Assembly: GCA_003576685.1 (NCBI GenBank)
Contig: QOZR01000011.1
Location: 1-64,000 of the forward strand
Length of the DNA stretch: 64,000 nucleotides
Direction: 5' to 3'
Source of the DNA: Virgifigura deserti
Lineage (GTDB): Bacteria; Pseudomonadota; Alphaproteobacteria; Dongiales; Dongiaceae
Made by a program: the position numbers and the translations under genes. The notes under the pieces were generated by a model. That model was not told the DNA's origin. It searched no databases and saw only the letters and a list, made by a program, of their open reading frames with translations. Every line of letters begins with the position of its first letter. Positions within the stretch are counted from its first letter, which is position 1. Positions 15,869 through 24,502 of this stretch are shown here, piece by piece.

Positions 15869-17557
15869 TCACGACGCCGGTGCGGTGGTGGGCGACGGCG
15901 CCTCAACCGGATCGGTGATGCCGGGCAGTTTGTTGCACGCGACCGGGGCGGGTTGCTCTGTGTTTCTCCAGTGATAGACGTGCAGCTTGACGTCGAGCGG
16001 CAGGACAATGGGCTCAGCCTGCGCGACGAGGAGATCGGCCGCCGCATCGGTCAGGCCTTCCGGGCTGCGCCAGTAGTACTCGTTCGAAATGAACAAGCCG
16101 GTCGGATAGCAAGCCAGGACCAGTCGCACCGACTCCGTCGCGCTGATAATCGGCCGGCCGGTGCGTGGATCGTCCTTGAACTCCGCCGGGTTCGGCGTCT
16201 CCATGAGGCGGATTCTGTTTACCAGAATGTCGGAGCGCCCGAAATAATAGAGCGAGCGCAATTCGTCGGTGGTGACGAGGACATCGACGCTCTCGATCAG
16301 GGGCGCGAGTTCCTCGCGGAGCGTGGTCCAGGCCTCGGTCCGTTCCGGCTCCGGCGGCTGGAGCAGCTCGCCGAACGTCTGGGTAAAGGCCGGATTGCCA
16401 AGCACCAGAAACGCGGCGACGACTGCGAGCAGCGTCCACCGGGCCGGACGCCGGATCCAGGTTCGATCGCCGATCTCCAATGCGCTCAGCGTCCGGTCGG
16501 CGGCGGCATTCAGGCCGCGGCCGAAGGCCGGCAGCCAGTGGGCGAGGGCGATGCCCCAGATCACGAAGAAGTACGGCATCGCGTAATAGATATATCGCTC
16601 CAGCTTGTTGCCGGCGAAAGAGTGCAGAACGAAGGCAGTGCCGAAGACGAGGCTCGCGAACAGCGCCGGCTGCGGCCGGGCGGCGATGGCCGCCAGTGCC
16701 GCGGCAGGCAGGAGCGGCCACAACGTGGGATACTGCTCCAGGAAGAGATTGAAGTAGAAGCCCGGGTAATCCTGATTCACGCGATTCCAGTAGGCCACGC
16801 TGCGGTAACTGCGAAACAGGTCTTCGGCCAAACCGCTATAGACCAGGACGACAGCGACGAGCACCGCGGCGCCGGCCAATGCCGCGATCCCAAGCAGACG
16901 GGTAGGGCGGGAGTAGCCGGAGCGAAGCCATGCGGTGGCCAGCTCATAGGCGACCCAAAGGCCGATTCCGAGAATGCCGATCAGCGTCGTCACCTGAAGA
17001 TGCGTGGCGATCGCGAAGCAGACGGCCGTGCCGATGGCAACGGCCGCGCGAGCCGGGATGTTCGCGCGCCGGAACGGGTGGGCGAACAGATGGTAGACTC
17101 CGGCCGCGCCGAGCCAGAACAGAAGGCCGTGGACGGTGTAGAAGCGGGTGAACTGCGATAGCCAGATCGCGGCGGGCGCCAAGCCGAACAGGGCGGCGGC
17201 GATCCAGGCGGCGCCGCTGCCGGCGACCGCGCGAGTCCACAGGAAAACGGCCGCAACCCAGAGGCTGCCGGCAAGTGCCGAGGGAATCCGGGCGCTGATC
17301 AGGCTGTCGCCGAACAGCCCGAACCACCAGCCCAGCCCCATCGTATAGAGCGCTCCGCGGTCATAGATGCCGTCGGCGATCCGCAGCGTGCCCTCCGCCA
17401 GCCAGGACCGCGCCGCCAAAACATGGAAGAACTCGTCGATATGGGCGTCGTGATCCAAGTTGACCAAGCGGATCAACAGCGCGGCCGTGAAGACGATGGT
17501 TGCCTGAACCCAAATCTGAGCCCCGATCTGCGCCGGCGAGATATCGCGCTCCGACAT
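15869..17557 (-). CDS. GT-C family glycosyltransferase (GT39/ArnT-like)
   Basis: A 562-residue integral membrane protein with an N-terminal GT-C core of roughly ten to twelve hydrophobic segments and a C-terminal soluble part of about 180 residues. HDAHIDEFFHVLAARSWL in the first periplasmic loop matches the acidic catalytic loop (D/E-containing) of protein-mannosyltransferase/ArnT-type enzymes, and ARIPSALAGSL fits the following segment. It uses a polyprenyl-phosphate sugar and acts on the periplasmic side. The ATG lies 6 bases after the GT2 stop, so both are co-transcribed. A truncated, frameshifted copy of its N-terminus is at 18606-18998. The acceptor (glycan, lipid or protein) is unknown. 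Confidence 0.83.
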   Translation of the reverse strand: MSERDISPAQIGAQIWVQATIVFTAALLIRLVNLDHDAHIDEFFHVLAARSWLAEGTLRIADGIYDRGALYTMGLGWWFGLFGDSLISARIPSALAGSLWVAAVFLWTRAVAGSGAAWIAAALFGLAPAAIWLSQFTRFYTVHGLLFWLGAAGVYHLFAHPFRRANIPARAAVAIGTAVCFAIATHLQVTTLIGILGIGLWVAYELATAWLRSGYSRPTRLLGIAALAGAAVLVAVVLVYSGLAEDLFRSYRSVAYWNRVNQDYPGFYFNLFLEQYPTLWPLLPAAALAAIAARPQPALFASLVFGTAFVLHSFAGNKLERYIYYAMPYFFVIWGIALAHWLPAFGRGLNAAADRTLSALEIGDRTWIRRPARWTLLAVVAAFLVLGNPAFTQTFGELLQPPEPERTEAWTTLREELAPLIESVDVLVTTDELRSLYYFGRSDILVNRIRLMETPNPAEFKDDPRTGRPIISATESVRLVLACYPTGLFISNEYYWRSPEGLTDAAADLLVAQAEPIVLPLDVKLHVYHWRNTEQPAPVACNKLPGITDPVEAPSPTTAPAS

Positions 17558-17563
17558 CGATCG

Positions 17564-18505
17564 TCAGGCGCTCTGCCGCAGTTCGTCGACGGCGGATGAG
17601 ACCAACGCCCGGGCCGCTCGCGCCGGCGAGAGCAGCCGCGAGCAGTTCCCGAACTCTTGACGCAGGCTGGCGAACGCCTTCGCCCGAATCAGGAGCCGGA
17701 ACAATACCTGGAACTCACGATAAATCCGCATGGTGAAGATTCGGGAATAGTCCGATGGAAGCGATCTCTCCTCGATCCACCGCCGCACCCTGTCCATGGC
17801 GAAGATCTTGGCTTTGGTGTTCGTCTCCGGCGTAAGCGAACGTCCCAGGCTGTTTTTCGTTTGAACCACGACGGTATCGCAGCTTTGGACGTATCCGATG
17901 GCGCTTGCCTCCATCACCGCCCGCCAGAACAGATGAAAATCCTCATAGAGCGGCGAATCCGTATAGAAATACCCGCCGATTCGGTCAAGAAGGTCCCTTC
18001 GGAGCATAATAGTGGATGTCTTTAGAGAAAATGAACTTAACAAATGAGTTTTCGAGGAAAGAGCGTCGAAGTTCTTCGTATCACGGGGTTTGCTTCTTGT
18101 TCCGTCGAGATAGAGTGCCTGCCAATTCGTGTGTAGGAAATCGATCCTTGGGTTCGCTTCGACGACCGTGGCGAAGTTCGAAAGCTTGTCCGGTTCCCAA
18201 AGATCATCTGAATCCAGAAAGGCGATCCACGCGCCGCATGCCTCCCCGATTCCCCGATTCCGCGCCGCACCAGGCCCGGCATTCTCCTGCGGGACATATC
18301 GGATCCGTCTCTCGCGATCCGAGAATGTCTTGACGATGTCGGCCGTTCCATCGGTGGACCCATCATCGACGACGATCACTTCAAAGCCGTCGAACCGCTG
18401 CGAGAGCAGAGATTCGAGCGTATCCGCAATCAGCTTTTCCCTGTTATAGACCGGCACGATGACGCTGACGGCGACAGCGGGCGATGAAGAGCGTTCCGAA
18501 GTCAC
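17564..18505 (-). CDS. Glycosyltransferase family 2 (GT-A fold)
   Basis: A 313-residue GT2 enzyme: SVIVPVYNREKLIADTLES, EVIVVDDGSTDGTADIV, NAGPGAARNRGI and the DXD-type FLDSDDLWEPDK are all in the expected order. It is inverting and cytoplasmic; beyond the GT-A domain the C-terminal 60 residues are basic. It may load polyprenyl phosphate or extend the glycan. The frame stays open to 18742, but that upstream part runs across decayed GT39/flippase sequence. I therefore chose the GTG at 18505, nine codons before the first beta strand, overlapping a TGA of the remnant frame. The true start is uncertain. The GT39 gene follows after 6 bases. Confidence 0.83.
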   Translation of the reverse strand: MTSERSSSPAVAVSVIVPVYNREKLIADTLESLLSQRFDGFEVIVVDDGSTDGTADIVKTFSDRERRIRYVPQENAGPGAARNRGIGEACGAWIAFLDSDDLWEPDKLSNFATVVEANPRIDFLHTNWQALYLDGTRSKPRDTKNFDALSSKTHLLSSFSLKTSTIMLRRDLLDRIGGYFYTDSPLYEDFHLFWRAVMEASAIGYVQSCDTVVVQTKNSLGRSLTPETNTKAKIFAMDRVRRWIEERSLPSDYSRIFTMRIYREFQVLFRLLIRAKAFASLRQEFGNCSRLLSPARAARALVSSAVDELRQSA

Positions 18506-18610
18506 GACCGCACGCCCATCCGGATCAAATCCCGTTGCATATGCACCTGTTTCATATGCAATCGAACGGCGGCTCCGGTTGGCTTCCAGCTCTCTAGTCC
18601 GCTCGTCATG
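18502..18610 (-). pseudogene. Decayed 5' fragment of a second Wzx flippase gene
   Basis: The minus strand from 18610 reads MTSGLESWKPTGAAVRLHM. The intact flippase begins MTSRPESQKLTEAAVRPHM. Eight of the 19 codons are identical in DNA (ATG ACG AGC, AAG, ACC, GCC GCC GTT) plus the final ATG, and the GGCC-rTC just before the ATG also matches. After codon 19 the similarity breaks and the frame stops at 18504-18502, overlapping the GT2 GTG start. No transporter core remains, so it cannot encode a flippase. Confidence 0.7.
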
Positions 18611-18998
18611 ACGGCCCCATAAGCCCCGGCTTGCCGGTCTCGACGGCATGCGAGCATGCGCCGGCGGGTCCAGAGAATGGGTTGGCCACCCACTGGCCGA
18701 TTGCCAACGCCGAAGGGAGCCTCGTGATGACGAGATCGTCATCGAACAGACTGAACCACCAACCCAGGAATGTGGTGTAAAGCCACCCGCGCGTGTAGAC
18801 GCCCTCGGCGATACGCATCTCGCCGTCTGCCGCCCAGGAGCGTTCAGCCAGAATATGATAGAACTCGTCGAAATGGAGGAGCTGATCTAGGCTGACCAAG
18901 AAAACCGACAATGCGAGAGCGAAAACAGCCGTTGTCTGTACCCAAGCCGGCGTGACGCCGAAGGCACCAGCAGGCGATAGGGCGTGTTCCGAATTCAC
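18606..18998 (-). pseudogene. Truncated and frameshifted copy of the GT39-like glycosyltransferase
   Basis: From a GTG at 18998 the minus strand encodes about 100 residues aligned to the start of the intact enzyme at 15869-17557: HFDEFYHILAERSW against HIDEFFHVLAARSW, and ITRLPSALAIGQWVA against SARIPSALAGSLWVA. A one-base loss in the GGG run at 18679-18681 shifts the frame; the +1 frame then reads ILWTR against FLWTR, after which similarity ends. The rest of the gene (more than 400 codons) is missing. It is followed directly by the flippase fragment, in the same gene order as the intact pair. Confidence 0.8.
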
Positions 18999-19276
18999 GG
19001 CGCAATCCGAACAGGAAGTGGAACGGCTATCAAAGCGGGCACAGTACACTGGAAATCAACGGAAAGCGAAGACCATTGGCCGGCGGAAAGGGAGCGGTCC
19101 ATGCCGTAGCGATACGGGATCGACGATGGTAAACGCCTCTTCCGCGAGGAAAGTTCATCAGTCTCTGCTAGGGATTCCAAGACGAACCGGCAAATTCTCG
19201 AATCCCGGAAATTTTCGGAACCTGGCCAGTGTGGTTGGCGTTCGGAGAACCTGGATGATCGGCGGATGAGGGGGCA

Positions 19277-21004
19277 ATGAAGATCGCGGTCCACATCGGT
19301 GGGACGGACACGGAGCGGATGCTCGCGCGGCAGGCTCTCACCGCAGGTGAATGCGAGGTCCGGTCGATCGACGGCGGCAGCATCGGCTGCCTTCAGGGCC
19401 TATTCGAGGAACGGGACGGCAATCTTCTCGCGATGACCGGGACGCCGCTCGATATTCCGGACTTTTCCCAGATCCGCGACTATCGTGACGCGATGCGCTG
19501 GCTGCCGCAATGCAACGGCGCCTTCGCCGCCCTCTACTGGGACGCGGCGAACCGGAAGTTGGTCGCCGTCACCGACTTTCTCGGATTCAAGCCGCTCTAT
19601 CTGCGCCGTGGGCCGGGGGAACTCCGGCTGTCGAGCGATATGAGGGCGATGCCGGGCGCGCCTGATCCGGCTGGCTGGGGCGCCTTCATTGCTCTCGGCC
19701 ACACGATCGGCGATCGGACCCTGATCGAAGGCGTCGAGCGGGTCCGGCCGGCCACGATCCTTGTCTATGACGTCGCGGCCGACCGTTTGGAGCAAGAGCA
19801 ATATTGGCGCTGGCCCACACCCGCCGGGTCGCGTTCCTCGGAAACCGCTGACGGCGACGGCCTTGTCGAGGGCTTGCGCCACAGCGTGGCCGAATACGCC
19901 AAATATGGCGATCCTGGCACGGTGCTGCTGAGCGGCGGATTCGATTCCCGCCTCATCCTGTTCCTGCTGAAGGAGGCCGCGCTGACCCCCCGAGCCACGA
20001 TCGTCTCCCACCGCGACGAGTTCCTGGATGCCGACGGGCGGCTGGCCGCCGCAATCGCCGGGCGGGCGAAGCTACCCTATGATCGCGTCTTCTCCAGCCA
20101 GCATTTCTTTTCGTCCGAAGCCTTTCTCGACTACCTCGTCGCGAGCGATGCCTCGACACCAAGTCTTTACCTTTTTATCTCTCAAATTGCGCAGTTCGTT
20201 GGCGACAGCGCCGTTTGGGAGGGCGTCGTGCCGGGCTATACGCTGACCGTGCCGCATCAGCCGCCGGGCGGGTTCAAGGCCTATCTCGCGCAGGAGTGCA
20301 AGGGCCGGGACGCGCCGATCTGGCGCGCCGCGGCGGTCCTCTTCCGGAGGCAAGCCGTGGAGGCGATGTATGAAGGTTTCCGGACCGACTTGCAGGCGGA
20401 AATGAGCAAATACGCGGATGACGGGTTCGGCGTCTCCGAGTTCATCGTCCGAAATCGGATGCGCAACCGGACCTCCATCAATCCCTACAAGGTCTACGAG
20501 AACCGCGTCAGGGCGTTCACGCCGGGAATGACGCGGGCCTATTGGGATATCGCCGGCACCCTGTCCTATGACGCCCGAAAGCAGAATCGGTTTTATCTCG
20601 ATCTCTTCAGGCGACATTTCCCGGCCGCTCTCGCGGTCCCGATCCTCTCGGGGAACAGTCTGGTCCGGCCCTCGCCCTGGTCGGTGAGCTTCCTTTATAA
20701 CCGTGTTCTCGCGGTGGCGGCGCGCCGGGCGGCGATGCATCCGAATGTCATTCGCCGGTTCGTCCCCTCCGGCGCGTTTCCTTTCTCCTACGCACGGTCG
20801 CGGTTCTTGGACAGCCCTCTGCTGCGGGCGCCGGACGATCCGTTCCTTGAGCCTGGCGCCAAGATCCCCGACCAGGAGTTGTTGGGCAAGGCGGCGGAGC
20901 GGCTGCTGTTCCATTGGCGGGCCTGGCATTGGGTGCAGGAGGGGCGCCTGCAGGAGGTACTTTCGCCCTTTCTGGAGCCGGCGGCCACGCCGTCCCGGTC
21001 GTGA
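19277..21004 (+). CDS. Asparagine synthase-like amide ligase lacking the glutaminase cysteine (copy 2)
   Basis: A 575-residue AsnB-family protein with a glutaminase-like N-terminal half and the PP-loop SGGFDSR at 219-225. The N-terminus MKIAVHIGGTDTER has no Cys2 and has lost the usual MCGI start, so glutamine hydrolysis is not expected. FNGxFAxxYWD-type residues (CNGAFAALYWD) and VTDFLGFKPLYLRRG show that the glutaminase fold is kept. It is only a distant relative of copy 1, so the two probably act on different substrates. AGGGGG precedes the ATG. wecB follows 107 bases later, which makes ManNAcA a candidate carboxylate substrate (inference). Confidence 0.82.
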   Translation: MKIAVHIGGTDTERMLARQALTAGECEVRSIDGGSIGCLQGLFEERDGNLLAMTGTPLDIPDFSQIRDYRDAMRWLPQCNGAFAALYWDAANRKLVAVTDFLGFKPLYLRRGPGELRLSSDMRAMPGAPDPAGWGAFIALGHTIGDRTLIEGVERVRPATILVYDVAADRLEQEQYWRWPTPAGSRSSETADGDGLVEGLRHSVAEYAKYGDPGTVLLSGGFDSRLILFLLKEAALTPRATIVSHRDEFLDADGRLAAAIAGRAKLPYDRVFSSQHFFSSEAFLDYLVASDASTPSLYLFISQIAQFVGDSAVWEGVVPGYTLTVPHQPPGGFKAYLAQECKGRDAPIWRAAAVLFRRQAVEAMYEGFRTDLQAEMSKYADDGFGVSEFIVRNRMRNRTSINPYKVYENRVRAFTPGMTRAYWDIAGTLSYDARKQNRFYLDLFRRHFPAALAVPILSGNSLVRPSPWSVSFLYNRVLAVAARRAAMHPNVIRRFVPSGAFPFSYARSRFLDSPLLRAPDDPFLEPGAKIPDQELLGKAAERLLFHWRAWHWVQEGRLQEVLSPFLEPAATPSRS

Positions 21005-21111
21005 GGGGGCTGTCATCCTTGTGCTTTATCAACCATCTTGACGTTGCGGCCTCTTCCGATCAGGCTCCCCGCCGGAACTTGGAACGCGGTCAGCGGCCAG
21101 ACATAGCCTGA

Positions 21112-22242
21112 ATGTTGAAAGTCCTCACTGTTTTCGGGACGCGCCCCGAGGCGATCAAAATGGCGCCCGTCGTCCGTGCGCTCGCCGCGAGCCCGTCCAT
21201 CGACGGCCGTGTCTGCGTGACGGCCCAGCACCGGTCGATGCTCGATCAGGTCCTGCGGCTGTTCGACATCACGCCGGACTACGACCTGAACATCATGAAG
21301 GCCGGCCAGAGCCTGAGCGACATCACCACCGCCGTGCTCGATGGCCTGACACCGCTGCTGGAGGCGGAGCGGCCCGACCGTATCCTGGTCCATGGTGACA
21401 CGACCACGGCGATGGCGGCGACGCTCGCCGCCTTCTATCAGCGGATCCCGGTCGGCCATGTCGAGGCGGGTCTGCGCACCGGCGATCTGGCGCGCCCCTG
21501 GCCGGAGGAAATGAACCGCAAAGTGGTCGACGCCATGGCCGACCTTCTCTTCGCGCCGACCGAGAGTGCGCAGGCAAACCTGCTGCGTGAAGGGTTGCAG
21601 GATCGTCGAATCCTGATCACTGGCAATACAGTGATCGACGCCCTACTGCATACGGTCGGGCGGTTGCGCAGCGAGCCTGCCCTGGCCGCAGAATGCGCTG
21701 AGCAATTTACTTTCCTGGACCCGGCCAAGCGGCTTATCCTCGTCACCGGACATCGACGCGAGAGCTTCGGCGATGGCTTCGACCGGATCTGCGAGGCCCT
21801 CGCCAAGCTTGCGGAGCGGGGGGATACGGAGATCGTCTATCCGGTGCATCTCAATCCCAATGTCCGCGAGCCGGTCCACCGGTGGCTCGGGGATCGACCG
21901 GGCGTGCATCTGATCGCGCCGATGGATTACCTGCCGTTCGTCTATCTGATGGACCGTTCATATCTGATCGTCACCGATTCCGGCGGCGTTCAGGAGGAGG
22001 CGCCGTCGCTCGGGAAACCTGTGCTTGTCATGCGCGAGGTCACCGAGCGACCCGAAGCGGTGGCGGCGGGTACCGTGCAGTTGGTCGGGACCGACGTTGA
22101 CCGAATCGTGAAAGCAGCAACGGCGCTGCTGGATGACGCGGCTGCCTATAGCCGGGTTCAGCGGGCGCATAACCCCTATGGCGATGGACACGCCAGCGAT
22201 CGTATAGCCAAGGAGCTTCTTCGTGCGGCACCAATTCAGTAA
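21112..22242 (+). CDS. wecB: UDP-N-acetylglucosamine 2-epimerase (non-hydrolysing)
   Basis: A 376-residue enzyme, the usual WecB length. Family motifs are FGTRPEAIKMAPVV at the N-terminus, VHGDTTTAMAATLAAFY, GHVEAGLRTGD, TGHRRESFGDGF and TDSGGVQEEAPSLGKPVLVMR. It converts UDP-GlcNAc to UDP-ManNAc in the cytoplasm, with UDP-GlcNAc as both substrate and allosteric activator in the family. Its 3' end overlaps wecC by 20 bases, so the two are translated together and should make UDP-ManNAcA for the locus glycan. Confidence 0.95.
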   Translation: MLKVLTVFGTRPEAIKMAPVVRALAASPSIDGRVCVTAQHRSMLDQVLRLFDITPDYDLNIMKAGQSLSDITTAVLDGLTPLLEAERPDRILVHGDTTTAMAATLAAFYQRIPVGHVEAGLRTGDLARPWPEEMNRKVVDAMADLLFAPTESAQANLLREGLQDRRILITGNTVIDALLHTVGRLRSEPALAAECAEQFTFLDPAKRLILVTGHRRESFGDGFDRICEALAKLAERGDTEIVYPVHLNPNVREPVHRWLGDRPGVHLIAPMDYLPFVYLMDRSYLIVTDSGGVQEEAPSLGKPVLVMREVTERPEAVAAGTVQLVGTDVDRIVKAATALLDDAAAYSRVQRAHNPYGDGHASDRIAKELLRAAPIQ

Positions 22243-23503
22243 GATTTCCGTCATCGGCCTGGGCTATATCGGCCTGCCGACGGCGGCCACGATCGCCAGC
22301 CGCGGTATCGAGGTGGTCGGCGTGGACGTCAATGATCGCGCGGTCTCCCTGATCAACCAGGGCCATGTGCATTTCATCGAACCCGATCTCGACATGCTGG
22401 TCCGCGCCGCGGTCACGACCGGCCGACTCCGGGCCTTGGCCAAACCGGAGCCGGCCGAGGCTTTCATCGTCGCCGTGCCGACGCCGCTGACCGCGGACAA
22501 GCGGCCGGATCTCAGCTATATCGACGCGGCGGTCCGCTCGATCGCCCCGGTTCTGGAAGCCGGCAATCTCGTGGTGCTGGAATCGACCTCGCCGGTCGGA
22601 ACGACGGCGCAGCTCGCCAAGAGCCTCGCCGAACTGCGGCCCGATCTCAGTTTCCCGCACGAGGCGGGCGAGCGTTCGGATATCCGGATCGCCTATTGCC
22701 CCGAGCGCATCCTGCCCGGCCGCATGGTTCTCGAACTGGTCGAGAACGACCGGATCATCGGCGGCTTGACCGCGACCTGCGCGGCGCGCGCGAACGAGCT
22801 CTACAAGACCTTCGTCAAAGGCTCCTGCTTCCTGACCGACGCCAGCAGCGCCGAACTCGTCAAGCTGACCGAAAACGCCTATCGCGACGTCAACATCGCC
22901 TTCGCCAACGAGCTGTCAATGATCTGTGATCGGCTCGGCGTCGACGTCTGGCGCGTCATCGAGCTGTCGAACCGTCATCCCCGGGTCAACATCCTGCAGC
23001 CCGGTCCGGGTGTCGGGGGCCATTGCATCGCGGTCGATCCCTGGTTCATCGTCGACAGCGTCCCCGAGGTGGCCCGATTGATCCGGACGGCGCGCGACGT
23101 CAATGACGGCAAGCCGCATCAGGTAGTGGCGAAGATTCGGCGCCATGCCGAGCGCTTCAAGGACCCGGTCATCGCCTGCCTGGGCTTGAGCTACAAGGCG
23201 AATGTCGACGACCTGCGCGAGAGCCCGGCGGTCGATATCGTCGGGCAGATCGTTTCCGAGCGCATCGGCAAGGTTCTCGCTGTCGAACCTCATATCGAGT
23301 CGCTGCCGCCCGCCCTCGCCGGACAGGACGGTCTGGAATTTATGGATGTGCGCGCCGCGCTCGAGAAGGCCGATATCGCCGTGCTTCTGGTCGATCACAA
23401 CGCCTTCCGCTCGGTGGAGGCGGCGCAGTTGCTAAACAAAATCGTGATCGACACGCGCGGCTTCTGGCGTGATCGGCTGGCCGTCGTAGAACGCCCGAAC
23501 TGA
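22223..23503 (+). CDS. wecC: UDP-N-acetyl-D-mannosamine dehydrogenase
   Basis: A 426-residue UDP-sugar 6-dehydrogenase. The NAD site is VIGLGYIGLPTAATIAS, the middle region has TSPVGTT and KLTENAYRDVNIAFANEL, and the catalytic cysteine sits in GGHCIAVDPWF. LSYKANVDDLRESPA marks the C-terminal UDP-binding domain. These match WecC (UDP-ManNAc to UDP-ManNAcA) rather than UDP-glucose dehydrogenase. Translation starts at the GTG at 22223, inside wecB, with AAGGAG 7 bases upstream. The product is a uronic acid whose carboxylate could be amidated by the AsnB-like enzymes. Confidence 0.93.
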   Translation: MRHQFSKISVIGLGYIGLPTAATIASRGIEVVGVDVNDRAVSLINQGHVHFIEPDLDMLVRAAVTTGRLRALAKPEPAEAFIVAVPTPLTADKRPDLSYIDAAVRSIAPVLEAGNLVVLESTSPVGTTAQLAKSLAELRPDLSFPHEAGERSDIRIAYCPERILPGRMVLELVENDRIIGGLTATCAARANELYKTFVKGSCFLTDASSAELVKLTENAYRDVNIAFANELSMICDRLGVDVWRVIELSNRHPRVNILQPGPGVGGHCIAVDPWFIVDSVPEVARLIRTARDVNDGKPHQVVAKIRRHAERFKDPVIACLGLSYKANVDDLRESPAVDIVGQIVSERIGKVLAVEPHIESLPPALAGQDGLEFMDVRAALEKADIAVLLVDHNAFRSVEAAQLLNKIVIDTRGFWRDRLAVVERPN

Positions 23504-23547
23504 TTTGTCGCATCCGGCCCAGTCAGCGATTAGCGGACCGTCGGCGT

Positions 23548-23715
23548 TCAGGCGAAGATGATCAGAAACAGCAGCCCCCAGAAGAGCAGGGCGATCGCTG
23601 AAATGAATTTCGCCCCCTTCACCTTGCGCCAAGCTGCGAACTCCTGGTCCGCATAGACGAGCGCCGGGACGCGTTCCCGATTTGATGATAGTGCCGCTTG
23701 CATTTGCCGGCGCAT
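23548..23715 (-). CDS. Small membrane protein (55 aa)
   Basis: A reading frame of 55 codons on the minus strand. The first 38 residues are polar and basic, with VPALVYADQEFAAWRKVKG, followed by a hydrophobic end of about 17 residues (AIALLFWGLLFLIIFA). The layout is a C-tail-anchored single-pass protein with its charged part in the cytoplasm. A strong GGGAGGG lies 4 to 5 bases before the ATG, which is the best evidence that it is translated. It converges on wecC with 44 bases between. No family is recognised. Confidence 0.62.
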   Translation of the reverse strand: MRRQMQAALSSNRERVPALVYADQEFAAWRKVKGAKFISAIALLFWGLLFLIIFA

Positions 23716-23990
23716 TCATCCCTCCCGAGTTATTCTTTTTATGCCGCGCTCGAGACCGTCAACCACAACACTTAGTAGATAGACGACCGACCCAACACAA
23801 ATATTGTCTATTCTTTAGCGTGGGTCGTCAAGATGTCACAGCCGTATCATTTTTGTGGCAAATTCGCGCTCCTGTTGGTCCTCTATGCTGAGGCTTGAGA
23901 GCGGACCTGTTCTTGATAAATTCCATCGACGACTCCGTCGCGGTTCTTTACAGAACGCGTCGGTCGCGACATCAGGGAAATTCACCGCTG

Positions 23991-24311
23991 CTAGCTGGTT
24001 GAACGTTGACGGTGTTTGCGAAACCATTCGCCCGCCAAGTCACGATGTTTCGCGTCACCCGAGTTCGCAAGGATATGCGCCTGCTCCGCGCAGGTGATTT
24101 CCGAGGGTCCAAGACGATAAAGTATCTTCGCAATGGTATGAGGGAATACGTCGCAGAACACGTCAAAATCCGGAATCGTGTCCCGCATGTACTCATATAA
24201 ATCGTTTATGAGGTAAAGGCGTTTGCTCCAGTCCTGGTCTTCCAGTTGCTTTACCCATCGCTCGGAAAGCTCCTGGGCCAAGTCCTCGTTCGCCAAATCT
24301 GCAGTCGGCAT
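23991..24311 (-). CDS. Hypothetical protein (106 aa)
   Basis: A small acidic/basic soluble protein: PTADLANEDLAQELSERW, then KQLEDQDWSKRLYLINDLYEYMRDTIPDFD, a central FCDVFPHTIAKILYRLG and a C-terminal HILANSGDAKHRDLAGEWF. It looks all-helical with no signal peptide or membrane segment. I chose the ATG at 24311, preceded by GAGGG about 6 bases away; the frame stays open to 24365. No known domain is recognised. It sits alone in an AT-richer stretch between wecC and the coiled-coil protein gene, both of which could belong to the surface glycan locus. Confidence 0.55.
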   Translation of the reverse strand: MPTADLANEDLAQELSERWVKQLEDQDWSKRLYLINDLYEYMRDTIPDFDVFCDVFPHTIAKILYRLGPSEITCAEQAHILANSGDAKHRDLAGEWFRKHRQRSTS

Positions 24312-24502
24312 ATCGTACCCTCGAGGTGAGCGGACCCCAAGCGGTTCCCTGTGTCCATAACCCATCTATAGCGTCCGAAGCAATTTTTGCGCCAATCTCA
24401 CAACCTCTTCACAGGACGCGAAAATTTCTAAATTCGTAACATCGTTCGAAGGAATTTGTAAAGATTTCCGACTCCTGCCATCGGGGTATTAGGTATCGGG
24501 AG

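Noticed and set aside
15785..17161. A 458-codon plus-strand frame opposite the GT39 gene
   Set aside because: Charged, repeat-like composition typical of antisense frames in high-GC DNA; the GT39 enzyme on the other strand has membrane segments and motifs.
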